Assembly: GCA_946636615.1 (NCBI GenBank)
Contig: CAMPBE010000014.1
Location: 1-34,786, forward strand
Length of the DNA stretch: 34,786 nucleotides
DNA from: an uncultured bacterium
GTDB taxonomy: Bacteria; Cyanobacteriota; Vampirovibrionia; Gastranaerophilales; Gastranaerophilaceae
Reading direction: 5' to 3'
The position numbers and the translations under genes were made by a program. The notes beneath the pieces were generated by a model. It was not told the origin of the DNA, did no database searches, and worked only from the letters and a program-made list of their open reading frames with translations. Below are positions 24,749 to 33,332 of the stretch, one piece after another. Position 1 is the stretch's first letter. Every line of letters begins with the position of its first letter.

Positions 24749-25411
24749 ATGATTAAAGAGATTAAAAATTTTTTAAAAAAACATTATCCAAAACCGGAGT
24801 ATTCAATAACATTATTTATAGCACTTGCTATAATTTTGCTTATAATGCCGTTTTCTATTGAAAATACAAGACAAGCAAGTTTAATTTCAAAATGGAATGA
24901 AAAGATTAATCGTGTTGAATATATGTTTTCTGTAATGAATGCTCATGTTACAAACGATATGTTGAAGAGTTTAAAAAAAGCTCAAACAACTAAAGAAAAA
25001 GAAAAAATACTTTTAATGATAATCAAACCTTATATGAGAATAAATACGGAAAAGACTCCGATCAAGCATTATAAGCCCAAATTTAGAAATGGAGCAAGAA
25101 TTAGTAAAGACAGTAAATATTATTTTGAAGACTTGCATTATGCTGAAAACAGCAGTATAGTCGGAATAAAAAATATAAACACGTTAACAGAAAAAGATCC
25201 TTTATTCATTATGATGTTTGATATAAACGGAATATTGCTACCAAACAGGTGGGGAAACGATATATTCGGAATTAATATTTATGCCAACGGTCAAATTCAA
25301 CCTTTCGGATATGATTTAGATATGCAAGCACTAAAAAATGATTGTTCAAAAAAAGGTTCAGGCGTCGGTTGTTCATATTATTATACAATTGGCGGTGAAT
25401 TTGATGATTAA
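24749..25411 (+). CDS. Pilin-like protein with atypical N-terminus
   Basis: This is a 220-aa membrane-anchored protein. One hydrophobic helix (about 19-36) sits near the N-terminus after a basic stretch, followed by a helical linker (40-95). The C-terminal part (150-215) has the pattern MMFDINGILLPNRWGNDIFG, then a strand, IQPFG and two Cys (C199 and C208). I associate this pattern (DxNG, PN, G, DxF, Cys pair) with type II secretion/type IV pilin-like proteins of gut Gastranaerophilales. The helix lacks the usual prepilin cleavage motif (G before FTLxE), so it may not be processed. It starts three bases after the PHP gene and overlaps the LOG-family gene by 8 bases. Function is unknown. Confidence 0.55.
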   Translation: MIKEIKNFLKKHYPKPEYSITLFIALAIILLIMPFSIENTRQASLISKWNEKINRVEYMFSVMNAHVTNDMLKSLKKAQTTKEKEKILLMIIKPYMRINTEKTPIKHYKPKFRNGARISKDSKYYFEDLHYAENSSIVGIKNINTLTEKDPLFIMMFDINGILLPNRWGNDIFGINIYANGQIQPFGYDLDMQALKNDCSKKGSGVGCSYYYTIGGEFDD

Positions 25412-25991
25412 AAATATATGTGTATTTGCATCATCGTGCAATTATTTAGAAAAAATTTATTATAGCGAATCTGCAGTATTTGGGAAATTGTTAGCTCAAA
25501 ATGGCTATAATATGGTATATGGCGGAAGTTCTTTGGGATTAATGTGGGCTTGCGCAGAACAGGTAAAAAATAACGGTGGAAAAATATTTGGTGTAATGCC
25601 AGAAAGACTCCACAATATGGGCGTTTATACAGATGAATGTGTTGAGTTGACGATAACTAAAGGAATGCGTGAGAGAAAAGCCAAAATGGACGAATTATCT
25701 CAAGCCGTTGTAGCGCTTGCAGGTGGCTTTGGAACTCTTGAAGAACTTGCGGAAATGATTGTTCAAAAACAGTTGGGATATAATAATAAGCCAATTGTTC
25801 TTCTTAATACAAACGGTTTTTATAATAAATTAAATGATTTTTTTGAAGATATAATATTGCAAAATTTTGCTAGATCAACTGCCAGAGAGATGTACTATAT
25901 TGCAAATTCTCCGGAAGAGGCAATTCAATATATTAATAATTATGTTCCGAAAGATTTGATTGTTTCAAAGGCTGATATATACAAAAGATAA
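25404..25991 (+). CDS. LOG-family nucleotide 5'-monophosphate hydrolase
   Basis: This 195-aa Rossmann-like protein belongs to the TIGR00730/LOG family, enzymes that remove ribose-5-phosphate from nucleoside monophosphates (in plants and some bacteria, cytokinin ribotides). YGGSSLGLMWACAE (39-52) is the nucleotide-binding loop. The catalytic motif MRERK is at 88-92 and GGFGTLEE at 107-114. The residue before GG is Ala where the family motif PGGxGTxxE has Pro. The ATG at 25404 overlaps the end of the upstream gene by 8 bases; an earlier in-frame start would lie well inside that gene. It is the last gene of the run and converges on the CheR-like gene with three bases between stop codons. Confidence 0.85.
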   Translation: MIKNICVFASSCNYLEKIYYSESAVFGKLLAQNGYNMVYGGSSLGLMWACAEQVKNNGGKIFGVMPERLHNMGVYTDECVELTITKGMRERKAKMDELSQAVVALAGGFGTLEELAEMIVQKQLGYNNKPIVLLNTNGFYNKLNDFFEDIILQNFARSTAREMYYIANSPEEAIQYINNYVPKDLIVSKADIYKR

Positions 25992-25994
25992 ATG

Positions 25995-27071
25995 TTAAAT
26001 TCGGACCTTTTTAAACATAACAGGTACCTCTATTTTACTGCCAAATGCAGATAATACAGAATACTTTATTGGTTCAAAGTTTCCGTCCTTCAGCAATGCT
26101 GTTAATAAAGGCGATTCCTTATAAAATTTCAAATTGCGATATTCTTGGTGTTTTATATTACTTTCAACAAAGTAAGGTGTATCACAAAAACTAATAGTTT
26201 TACTTTTATCTGCTAAATCATCAGCCAGATACAAATGTTCTTTTATATGATTTCCAATAACAAAGATACCATCATTATCCAATGTTTTGTGTACACAGCT
26301 TACAGCATATTCCATTAATTTGTCTATATTATGACATATTTGAACAGGAGCATTAAAATTTAAAACTTCATTAACATTATTACCACATAAATGATAAATT
26401 GCGTTTCTAAAAAATATTCCGCCTACAGGTCTTTCTTTTTTAATTTGACCCACGTTAATAAAATTACCGAATCTTAAATCAATTTGTTTCGTAAATTTGT
26501 CACGAACACGATAAAATTTTTCAACAAAATTTTTATTCTGATATTTCATTACAATAAAACCATATTTGTTATTAATATCTCTATATTCTTCGGAAGCCGG
26601 AACCTCGTACATGATTTCATGAAATTTACGTCTGAGCTCCTGCATTTTTATGCATTCTTCCTTTGAATGATTTGCTAATTCACATTCTGCTAGAGGATAA
26701 TTCATATTTGGCATAAGATACGAATCGTGCCAATTAGAAAAGAGGGAATACACTCCTCTTTTACCTATTCTTAAGGCATCCGTACTTGTATCATATCCGA
26801 TTACTCTGTATTTTGATTCCGGAACAAATGATTTAAATGAAATATTTTCTTCTCCTACCGAACACCCATAGATTAGAACATCTGCACCTTCAGGAAAGAA
26901 TGTCTTGATATGATCTGCCGAGGAAGCTAAAATTTTTTCATCCCTAAAAAACCAGCTGTCATTTATATTTCCGTTTTTTTTATCTATATGTAAAATGCCT
27001 GTAAATTTAACATTGTTAAAGTATGGTTTGCCTATATAGTTAGTATTGAAATTGACATTTGTTGTACGCAT
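25995..27071 (-). CDS. CheR-like SAM-dependent methyltransferase
   Basis: This 358-aa protein resembles the catalytic half of the chemotaxis methyltransferase CheR. ADVLIYGCSVGEEN (63-76) corresponds to the CheR SAM loop (ACSTGEEPYS). RVIGYDTSTDALRIGKRGVY (89-108) matches the acidic-loop block. LRFGNFIN, GIFFRNAIYHL and LDNDGIFVIGNHI match the later Rossmann motifs. The family's helical N-terminal domain is missing; instead there is a short segment ending VKFTG. A large insertion separates GVY from the later motifs. No other chemotaxis gene is nearby, so methylation of a receptor is not supported, and the substrate is unknown. It is a single gene, divergent from pepA. Confidence 0.55.
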   Translation of the reverse strand: MRTTNVNFNTNYIGKPYFNNVKFTGILHIDKKNGNINDSWFFRDEKILASSADHIKTFFPEGADVLIYGCSVGEENISFKSFVPESKYRVIGYDTSTDALRIGKRGVYSLFSNWHDSYLMPNMNYPLAECELANHSKEECIKMQELRRKFHEIMYEVPASEEYRDINNKYGFIVMKYQNKNFVEKFYRVRDKFTKQIDLRFGNFINVGQIKKERPVGGIFFRNAIYHLCGNNVNEVLNFNAPVQICHNIDKLMEYAVSCVHKTLDNDGIFVIGNHIKEHLYLADDLADKSKTISFCDTPYFVESNIKHQEYRNLKFYKESPLLTALLKDGNFEPIKYSVLSAFGSKIEVPVMFKKVRI

Positions 27072-27120
27072 AACTACTTAATGACACTCAATAACAAAAA
27101 TTGCCTAATTATTAAATAAA

Positions 27121-27149
27121 TTTACAAAGCTTAAATAAAGTGATATACT
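27121..27149 (+). promoter_or_regulatory. pepA promoter
   Basis: TTTACA (27121-27126), a 17-base spacer and TATACT (27144-27149) with an extended TG form a good sigma-70 promoter. Transcription would begin near 27156, ahead of the AAGGAG ribosome binding site, which rules out an in-frame start at 27140. Confidence 0.7.
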
Positions 27150-27172
27150 GCTTTTGTAATAAGGAGAAAGAT

Positions 27173-28567
27173 ATGAAAATTAAAGCATTACAGACAAAAG
27201 CTCATACGGAAGTTCTTGTTATAAATAAATTCGAAAACGAAAAAACTTCATCAGAGCTTGTAAACACTTATGTTGTAGAAAAAGATAAGTTTGAAGGGAA
27301 ATTCGGTCAAACATATTTAATTCACACTTTAGGTAAAGAAGAAGCTGACAAAATTCTTGTTGTAGGATTTGGAAAAAGAGAGGAATTTGACGACAACAAG
27401 ATGAGAGAAGCTGTATCTAAAGCTATAAAAAAACTAAACCAAATTAAAGCAAAAAATGCTATATTTGATTTTGATGTAAATTGTGATTACGGAAAATCTG
27501 CTGCAATAGGTGCAATGATAGCTGACTACGCATATGACAAATATAAATCAGAAAAAGTTCACCATTTAGACGAAATTTCATTTACAAAATTTTCACAAGA
27601 GGAAATAGATAAAGGCGTTATTTTTGGCGAAGCAATGAAATTTACACGAGATTTGGCAAATACTCCTGCCCAAATTGCAACTCCTGCAAAATTGGCAGAA
27701 ATAGCAAAAAGCTTTAACGGTATTGAAACTAAAATATATGAAAAAGAAGAAATTGAAAAAATGGGTATGGGAGCTTATCTTGCTGTAGGTCAAGGCAGTG
27801 TGAACACTCCAAGATTTATCCATATGAAATATACAGGTATGAACCCTAAAAAACGTATTGCAATTATTGGTAAAGGTATATGTTTTGATTCTGGGGGATT
27901 GGATATTAAACCTGCATCTTCCATGTTGACGATGAAAGATGATATGTCGGGTGCTGCTTGTGTATTGGGAGTAATGCAGGCTCTTGTAAAATTAAAACCT
28001 GAAATTGAAGTTCACGGAATTATTGCAGCTTGTGAAAATATGCCGTCAGGTTCTTCATACAAACCGGGTGATATACTAACCGCAAAAAACGGCAAAACAA
28101 TTGAGGTTGATAATACCGATGCTGAAGGCAGATTAACTCTTGCTGATGCATTGTGTTATGCTTGCGAACTTGATGTTGATGAAGTTATTGATATTGCAAC
28201 ATTAACGGGTGCTTGTATGGTTGCTCTTGGAACTGTTGCTTCAGGAATAATGGGAAATAATGAACAATTAATTAAAGACTTGATTAAAACAGCAGAAAGT
28301 TCAGGAGAAAAATATTGGCAAATGCCGATGTTTAAAGAATATTTTAATAGTATGAAATCTGATATTGCTGATATGAAAAATACAGGTTCTCGTTATGGGG
28401 GTGCTTCTGCTGCAGGCTTATTCCTTCAAAACTTTGTAACAGATAATGTAAAATGGGCGCATATAGATATTGCAGGAACAGCATATTTAGAAAAACCTCA
28501 AAATGAGTTTATTGCAGGTGCCACAGGTGCCGGAGTTAGAACTCTTTTGAATTATGTAACAAAATAA
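27173..28567 (+). CDS. pepA: Leucyl aminopeptidase (M17)
   Basis: This cytosolic two-metal aminopeptidase removes N-terminal residues from peptides. In some bacteria PepA also binds DNA. The 464-aa protein has the two-domain M17 layout. The signature NTDAEGRL is at 314-321. Upstream metal and active-site residues lie in GKGICFDSGGLDIKP, MLTMKDDMSGAA and CENMPSGSSYKPGD. The ATG at 27173 is chosen for its AAGGAG site and for the promoter placed just ahead. It has its own promoter and a strong terminator, so it is monocistronic. Confidence 0.95.
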   Translation: MKIKALQTKAHTEVLVINKFENEKTSSELVNTYVVEKDKFEGKFGQTYLIHTLGKEEADKILVVGFGKREEFDDNKMREAVSKAIKKLNQIKAKNAIFDFDVNCDYGKSAAIGAMIADYAYDKYKSEKVHHLDEISFTKFSQEEIDKGVIFGEAMKFTRDLANTPAQIATPAKLAEIAKSFNGIETKIYEKEEIEKMGMGAYLAVGQGSVNTPRFIHMKYTGMNPKKRIAIIGKGICFDSGGLDIKPASSMLTMKDDMSGAACVLGVMQALVKLKPEIEVHGIIAACENMPSGSSYKPGDILTAKNGKTIEVDNTDAEGRLTLADALCYACELDVDEVIDIATLTGACMVALGTVASGIMGNNEQLIKDLIKTAESSGEKYWQMPMFKEYFNSMKSDIADMKNTGSRYGGASAAGLFLQNFVTDNVKWAHIDIAGTAYLEKPQNEFIAGATGAGVRTLLNYVTK

Positions 28568-28597
28568 AAAAAGCGGGATATTAATCCCGCTTTTTTT
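28566..28597. terminator. Bidirectional terminator
   Basis: A-tract plus GCGGGAT (28573-28579) pairs with ATCCCGC (28584-28590) and a T-tract, giving a 14-bp stem with a 4-nt loop. It serves pepA and the convergent amidase gene. Confidence 0.93.
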
Positions 28598-28611
28598 ATC
28601 GACAGTGCATT

Positions 28612-29982
28612 TTATTTGTTATTTAATAAATATTTTTCAAGACCATTTGCAATAGATTTTGCACATTTTTTCTGAAAACTATCGTTAACAAGTTTGGCAT
28701 TATCTTCAGGATTTATTAAATATGCAGTTTCAATTAAAATACTAAGAGCATTTGTGTTTCTTACAACAGCTAAACTTGCTTGTCTTACCTTATCGTTATT
28801 TAATTGTAATTCTTCCGTCATTGTTTCGATTATAGAGTCAGCCATTGGTTTCGCTTGGTCATAATAGTAATAAACACTTGTGCCTGAATGTTCGTTAGGA
28901 TTTAGGCCATCCGGCAAAGCATTTCCGTGAATACTTATAAATATTTCTGAATCAGAGTAATTTGCAATATCTACCCTTTCTTTCAAACCCACATAATAAT
29001 CAGCGTCACGCGTCATTATAACATTTGCACCACGTTTGGTAAGCTCAGTTTCCAAAAATTTGGCTATCGCTAAAGTTATATCCTTTTCTTTATCTCCCAG
29101 ACAGCCAATAGCACCAAATTCATATCCCCCATGACCTGCATCTATAGTGATATTAATATTTTTTAAAGGATGTCTGTGATTTACAACAAAAGGTTTGCGA
29201 ATTTGCCATATAAAATCAGTCCCGATATATTTCCCGCTGTAACCTACGGGTTTTTCATTATCATATATTTCACTCAAAGAAAATTCTTTTGTATACACAC
29301 CATTTGGCGCACCTTCAATATTATAAAGTTTTAAAATCATAGGATTGCCTTCTACAATCTCAAAAGGAACCATTTTATTCAATTTAAAAGTAAATATATA
29401 ATTTTTAGAAGAAACATCTTCCTCAACCCTATCCAATATTGCAGGTGTATTTGAATAATTTTCACAAAATTTAACTGCCGTTTTAGAAATCCATCCAAAT
29501 TTATTTTTTTCTAAAACAACCCTATAAAAACCATCTTTCTCACCATCAATATTTAATAAAACATTTCTTTGTAAATGAGCTAATCTGTTTATCCCTGCAT
29601 CAATAGGAGTTGATCTGAGAGGTGTATTGTCTGTTGTGACATAAGCCGATTTCTTACATTCATACTGCCTAAATTCTTGTAAAAAATTACCATAAGGTTT
29701 TATATTAGGTTTTGTTATAACATAAGTTTTGCAATCATCCTCCGATTCGATTTTAAATACATTTTGCCCTTGCTTTAAATCAACAACGTATGCAAAACCG
29801 CCTGTTTCATGCAAAGGAACATTTTGCCCGTTAATTTTCAATGGCTTTTTAGATGATCCTATAAAAAAGGTTGATTTTGCATTTATACTAACATCTTGTT
29901 TTTTGGGATAAACAATCTCGAATGCAAACGTATTAGAAATTGTAAAAGCTAATGTTAAAATTAATATTAGTAACTTGTTCAT
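28612..29982 (-). CDS. N-acetylmuramoyl-L-alanine amidase
   Basis: This secreted enzyme cuts the bond between MurNAc and the stem peptide. The 456-aa protein has a signal peptide (1-20, ending NTFA), a beta-rich N-terminal part (21-110) and an SH3-like segment (about 114-172, TPLRSTPIDAGINRLA to GWISKTAVKF). A further beta region (185-265) resembles an AMIN/wall-targeting domain. The Amidase_3 catalytic domain is at 275-455. Zinc ligands are H284 (DAGHGG), E299 (KEKD) and H352 (SIHGNA), and the catalytic Glu is E418 (LIETAYL). It is divergent from ftsI, and its likely role is daughter-cell separation or wall remodelling. Confidence 0.9.
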   Translation of the reverse strand: MNKLLILILTLAFTISNTFAFEIVYPKKQDVSINAKSTFFIGSSKKPLKINGQNVPLHETGGFAYVVDLKQGQNVFKIESEDDCKTYVITKPNIKPYGNFLQEFRQYECKKSAYVTTDNTPLRSTPIDAGINRLAHLQRNVLLNIDGEKDGFYRVVLEKNKFGWISKTAVKFCENYSNTPAILDRVEEDVSSKNYIFTFKLNKMVPFEIVEGNPMILKLYNIEGAPNGVYTKEFSLSEIYDNEKPVGYSGKYIGTDFIWQIRKPFVVNHRHPLKNINITIDAGHGGYEFGAIGCLGDKEKDITLAIAKFLETELTKRGANVIMTRDADYYVGLKERVDIANYSDSEIFISIHGNALPDGLNPNEHSGTSVYYYYDQAKPMADSIIETMTEELQLNNDKVRQASLAVVRNTNALSILIETAYLINPEDNAKLVNDSFQKKCAKSIANGLEKYLLNNK

Positions 29983-30096
29983 AAAAATATTATAATTGGG
30001 AGTTTTTATAAAGGCAATTTTATTAACCTTAAAATTATTTAATATTTTATCTTTTAATATAATATTATGTTAGAATTAATATAAGGGAGAGAGATT

Positions 30097-31842
30097 TTGA
30101 GAAAAAGACTAGCTCAAGATGACAATCAAGCTGAAAAAAGAGCCAAAACTTTTGATAAAGTTGTTGGTTTTTTGCACATCTTTTTTGTAGGATTTATGGT
30201 TTTATTAATCATCTATTTGTTTTTTATACAAGTAGTTGATGTTGGTAAATATCGAGCTCGTGCAAGAAGCCAAAGAGTTGGCAGAATTTTCTCTTTACGC
30301 GGCGATATATTTGACAGAAACGGCATAAAACTTGCAACAGATAAGGTCTATTGTGATGTTTATGCTCACCCTGCCGATTATGATCACACACCTGAAGAAT
30401 TAGCAAAAATACTTGCACCTGTATTAAAAATGCCTCAAGCTAACTTGATTCAAAAATTAAAAAGACCAGGTCCTGTTATTACTATAAAAAAAGATATCGA
30501 CAGGAATATGTCAAAAGAGATCTCAAAGCTTCACCTTCGAGAAATTAGCTTAGGCAAGAAAAACACTAGAGAATACCCACAAGGCACTCTTGCAGCTCAC
30601 GTTTTAGGCTATTATAACTTCGATGCGGATATCGCAAACGGAGTTGAATATACTGCCAAAGATAAGCTTGAACACATTATAAATACAGTAAGTTTTCAAA
30701 AAACTCGTGATGGTAAAATTATTTACGATTTCACCACAGATCCTGTGGCAACAACAACAAATCCAAAAGGTGAAAATGTAACATTAACAATTGATGCCGC
30801 TATTCAACACGTTTGTGAAAAAGAAATAGAAAAAATGGTTACAGAAAAACGTGCTGATAGAGGTATGGTAATTGTTATGAATCCAAAAAACGGTGAAATT
30901 TTAGCTTTTGCGGTATATCCGACTTTTGATCCTAACAATTATAAAAAAGCAACTCCGCAACAATTAAAAAATTGGGCTTTGACAGACGTTTTTCCTCCCG
31001 GATCAACTTTTAAAACAATTACCGTTGCAAGTGCAATGGATTTGGGAAAAATCAATGAGCATTCTACTGTTTTGGATACGGGAAAAATAAGAATAGGTAA
31101 TTGGGAAATCAAAAATCATGACTATCATATACACCCATATCCCGGTAATATTTCATTAGTTTATTTATTTGAACATTCAAGTAATATAGGTGCAATTAAT
31201 GTTGCAAAAATGATGAAACCGATTGAATTTTACGGAGTATTGAAAAAGTTTGGATTTGGCTCTAAAACAGGAATTGATTTGCCTGGCGAATCCAGCGGTT
31301 TGCTTCCAAATTGGTCACATTGGGATGGAACATTCCATGCTACAATGGGTTATGGATATGGGACTTCTGTTACAGCTATTCAGATGATATCTGCGGTTCA
31401 AGCATTAGCAAATAATGGCGTAAGGGTTACACCGCATATTATTAAATATTCACAAGAAGAATATGATAATAAGGTTCATTATACACAAGTTATAAAATCG
31501 GAAACCGCACAAACAATAACAAAATTGCTGGTACAAAGCATAGAAAACGGTAATTCAGAAGTTAAAATGGCTCAGTATCAAGTTGCAGAGAAAACAGGAA
31601 CTTCAAGAAAAGTAAATCCAAATGGTAGAGGTTATTCGCCATATATGTATACATCTTCAATTGGATACATACCGGCATCAGATCCGCAAGCACTTATCTA
31701 TGTTATGGTTGATAGCCCAAAAGAAGGAGCAATATGGGGTAGTACAGTTGCCGCTCCTGTTTTTCACGAAGTTGCAACCCAAATTGCAAGAATAATGAAC
31801 CTAAAGCCAGATAAATTTGGTAAAAATATGACTAAACGATAG
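30097..31842 (+). CDS. ftsI: Septal peptidoglycan transpeptidase FtsI/PBP3
   Basis: This class B penicillin-binding protein cross-links septal peptidoglycan with FtsW. The 581-aa protein has one membrane helix (about 22-45) and a pedestal domain beginning RGDIFDRNGIKLA (68-80). In the transpeptidase domain, the SxxK motif is S303-T-F-K306, SxN is S361-S-N363 and KTG is 499-501 (EKTGTSRK). Translation starts at TTG with AAGGGAGAG just upstream. murE begins 14 bases after the stop. The ftsI-murE order is that of the division and cell wall cluster and supports FtsI rather than the elongation enzyme PBP2. Confidence 0.93.
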   Translation: MRKRLAQDDNQAEKRAKTFDKVVGFLHIFFVGFMVLLIIYLFFIQVVDVGKYRARARSQRVGRIFSLRGDIFDRNGIKLATDKVYCDVYAHPADYDHTPEELAKILAPVLKMPQANLIQKLKRPGPVITIKKDIDRNMSKEISKLHLREISLGKKNTREYPQGTLAAHVLGYYNFDADIANGVEYTAKDKLEHIINTVSFQKTRDGKIIYDFTTDPVATTTNPKGENVTLTIDAAIQHVCEKEIEKMVTEKRADRGMVIVMNPKNGEILAFAVYPTFDPNNYKKATPQQLKNWALTDVFPPGSTFKTITVASAMDLGKINEHSTVLDTGKIRIGNWEIKNHDYHIHPYPGNISLVYLFEHSSNIGAINVAKMMKPIEFYGVLKKFGFGSKTGIDLPGESSGLLPNWSHWDGTFHATMGYGYGTSVTAIQMISAVQALANNGVRVTPHIIKYSQEEYDNKVHYTQVIKSETAQTITKLLVQSIENGNSEVKMAQYQVAEKTGTSRKVNPNGRGYSPYMYTSSIGYIPASDPQALIYVMVDSPKEGAIWGSTVAAPVFHEVATQIARIMNLKPDKFGKNMTKR

Positions 31843-31856
31843 ACAAGGAGATTATA

Positions 31857-33332
31857 ATGAAACTCGATGAACTTATTGAATATTTAGATTATAAAGACCT
31901 TATAAACTTTAAGAATATTGACATTACAGGAATTTCGTACAACTCAAAAACAACAAAAAAAGGGGATATATTCATTTGTTTGGTCGGAGAACATACAGAC
32001 GGTCACGAATATGCTCAAATGGCAATTGATGCAGGTGCTGCAGCACTTTTGGTTGAGAGAAAAATTGAAAATACAAAAATCCCGCAAGTTGTTGTATCAT
32101 CAACACGATATAAAATTGCAGATATTGCTGACAGATTTTATTCAAGTCCATCAAAAGGTATTAATTTGATTGGTATTACCGGAACTAACGGAAAAACAAC
32201 TGTAACACATTTAATTCAAAAAATATTTGAAGAAAATGGGCAAAAATGCGCATTAATTGGAACTCTAGGCTATAAATTATCTTCAAATGGGGAATATAGA
32301 GATGCAAAACATACAACACCACAAGCTCCTGAGCTTCAGGCAACATTGAGGATGATTAAAGATGTTGAAAAAATTGATAATGTCGTTATGGAAGTAAGCT
32401 CTCATGCTTTAGATCAAAACAGAGTTGGCGGCTGCAGATTTAACGGTGCTGTTTTGACTAATTTAACTCAAGACCATTTGGATTATCACATTACAATGGA
32501 TAATTATTTTAAAGCTAAAGCAATTTTGTTTGAAAATTTAAAAGAAGATTGTTTTGCTGTAATTAATGCCGATGATGATTATGCTGAAAAGTTTTTGTCG
32601 GTTGTACCGGAAAATGTTCGCAAATTTACTTATGGTGTAAAAAACAATGCCGACATTATGGCAAAAGATATCAATTTTTCACTTAACGGTGCAGAATTTA
32701 CTCTTGTTGAAAACGGAAACGAGCATAAAGTTAATCTCCATATGAATGGAATGTTCAGCGTGTATAACGTTCTTGCAGCAGTTACAACATCACTTGCTAT
32801 TGGAATAAACATTCAAACTGCACTAAAAGCTTTAGAAAATGTTCACGGCGTTGCAGGCAGATTTGAAGTTGTGGTAAAAAAACCATTAGTAATTGTCGAT
32901 TATGCACACACTCCTGACGGATTGGAAAATGTTTTAAAATCAGCTAGAGAAATAACTCCCACTGATGGTAAATTAATTTGTTTATTTGGTTGTGGCGGTG
33001 ACAGAGATGCTACTAAAAGGCCTAAAATGGGTGCTATAGCTGAAAGATTGGCAGATAAAATTATAATAACAAGTGATAATCCTCGATCAGAAGATCCGCA
33101 AGTAATTATAACTGATATAATTGCAGGCCTAAAATCAATTAATACAGAAAACGTTATTGTAGAACCGGACAGAGGAACTGCAATTGCATTAATCAAGACT
33201 ATCGCAAGAAATAATGATGTTGTTGTAATTGCAGGTAAGGGACATGAGGATTATCAAATATTAAAAGATAGAACAATTCATTTTGACGACAGAGAAGAAG
33301 CGCGAAAAGTATTTGAAGGAAGTGTGATTTAG
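31857..33332 (+). CDS. murE: UDP-MurNAc-tripeptide synthetase
   Basis: This cytoplasmic Mur ligase adds the third amino acid to UDP-MurNAc-L-Ala-D-Glu using ATP. The 491-aa protein has the three Mur domains. The ATP loop is GITGTNGKTTVTHL (106-119). HTTPQAPELQ and MEVSSHALDQNRV are substrate-binding blocks, and the carbamylated Lys lies near YFKAKAILF. The selectivity motif DNPR is at 407-410, which in studied enzymes goes with meso-diaminopimelate rather than lysine. An AAGGAG site precedes the ATG. It overlaps the next gene's GTG by one base (TAGTG). It defines the cell wall as the Gram-negative DAP type. Confidence 0.95.
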   Translation: MKLDELIEYLDYKDLINFKNIDITGISYNSKTTKKGDIFICLVGEHTDGHEYAQMAIDAGAAALLVERKIENTKIPQVVVSSTRYKIADIADRFYSSPSKGINLIGITGTNGKTTVTHLIQKIFEENGQKCALIGTLGYKLSSNGEYRDAKHTTPQAPELQATLRMIKDVEKIDNVVMEVSSHALDQNRVGGCRFNGAVLTNLTQDHLDYHITMDNYFKAKAILFENLKEDCFAVINADDDYAEKFLSVVPENVRKFTYGVKNNADIMAKDINFSLNGAEFTLVENGNEHKVNLHMNGMFSVYNVLAAVTTSLAIGINIQTALKALENVHGVAGRFEVVVKKPLVIVDYAHTPDGLENVLKSAREITPTDGKLICLFGCGGDRDATKRPKMGAIAERLADKIIITSDNPRSEDPQVIITDIIAGLKSINTENVIVEPDRGTAIALIKTIARNNDVVVIAGKGHEDYQILKDRTIHFDDREEARKVFEGSVI

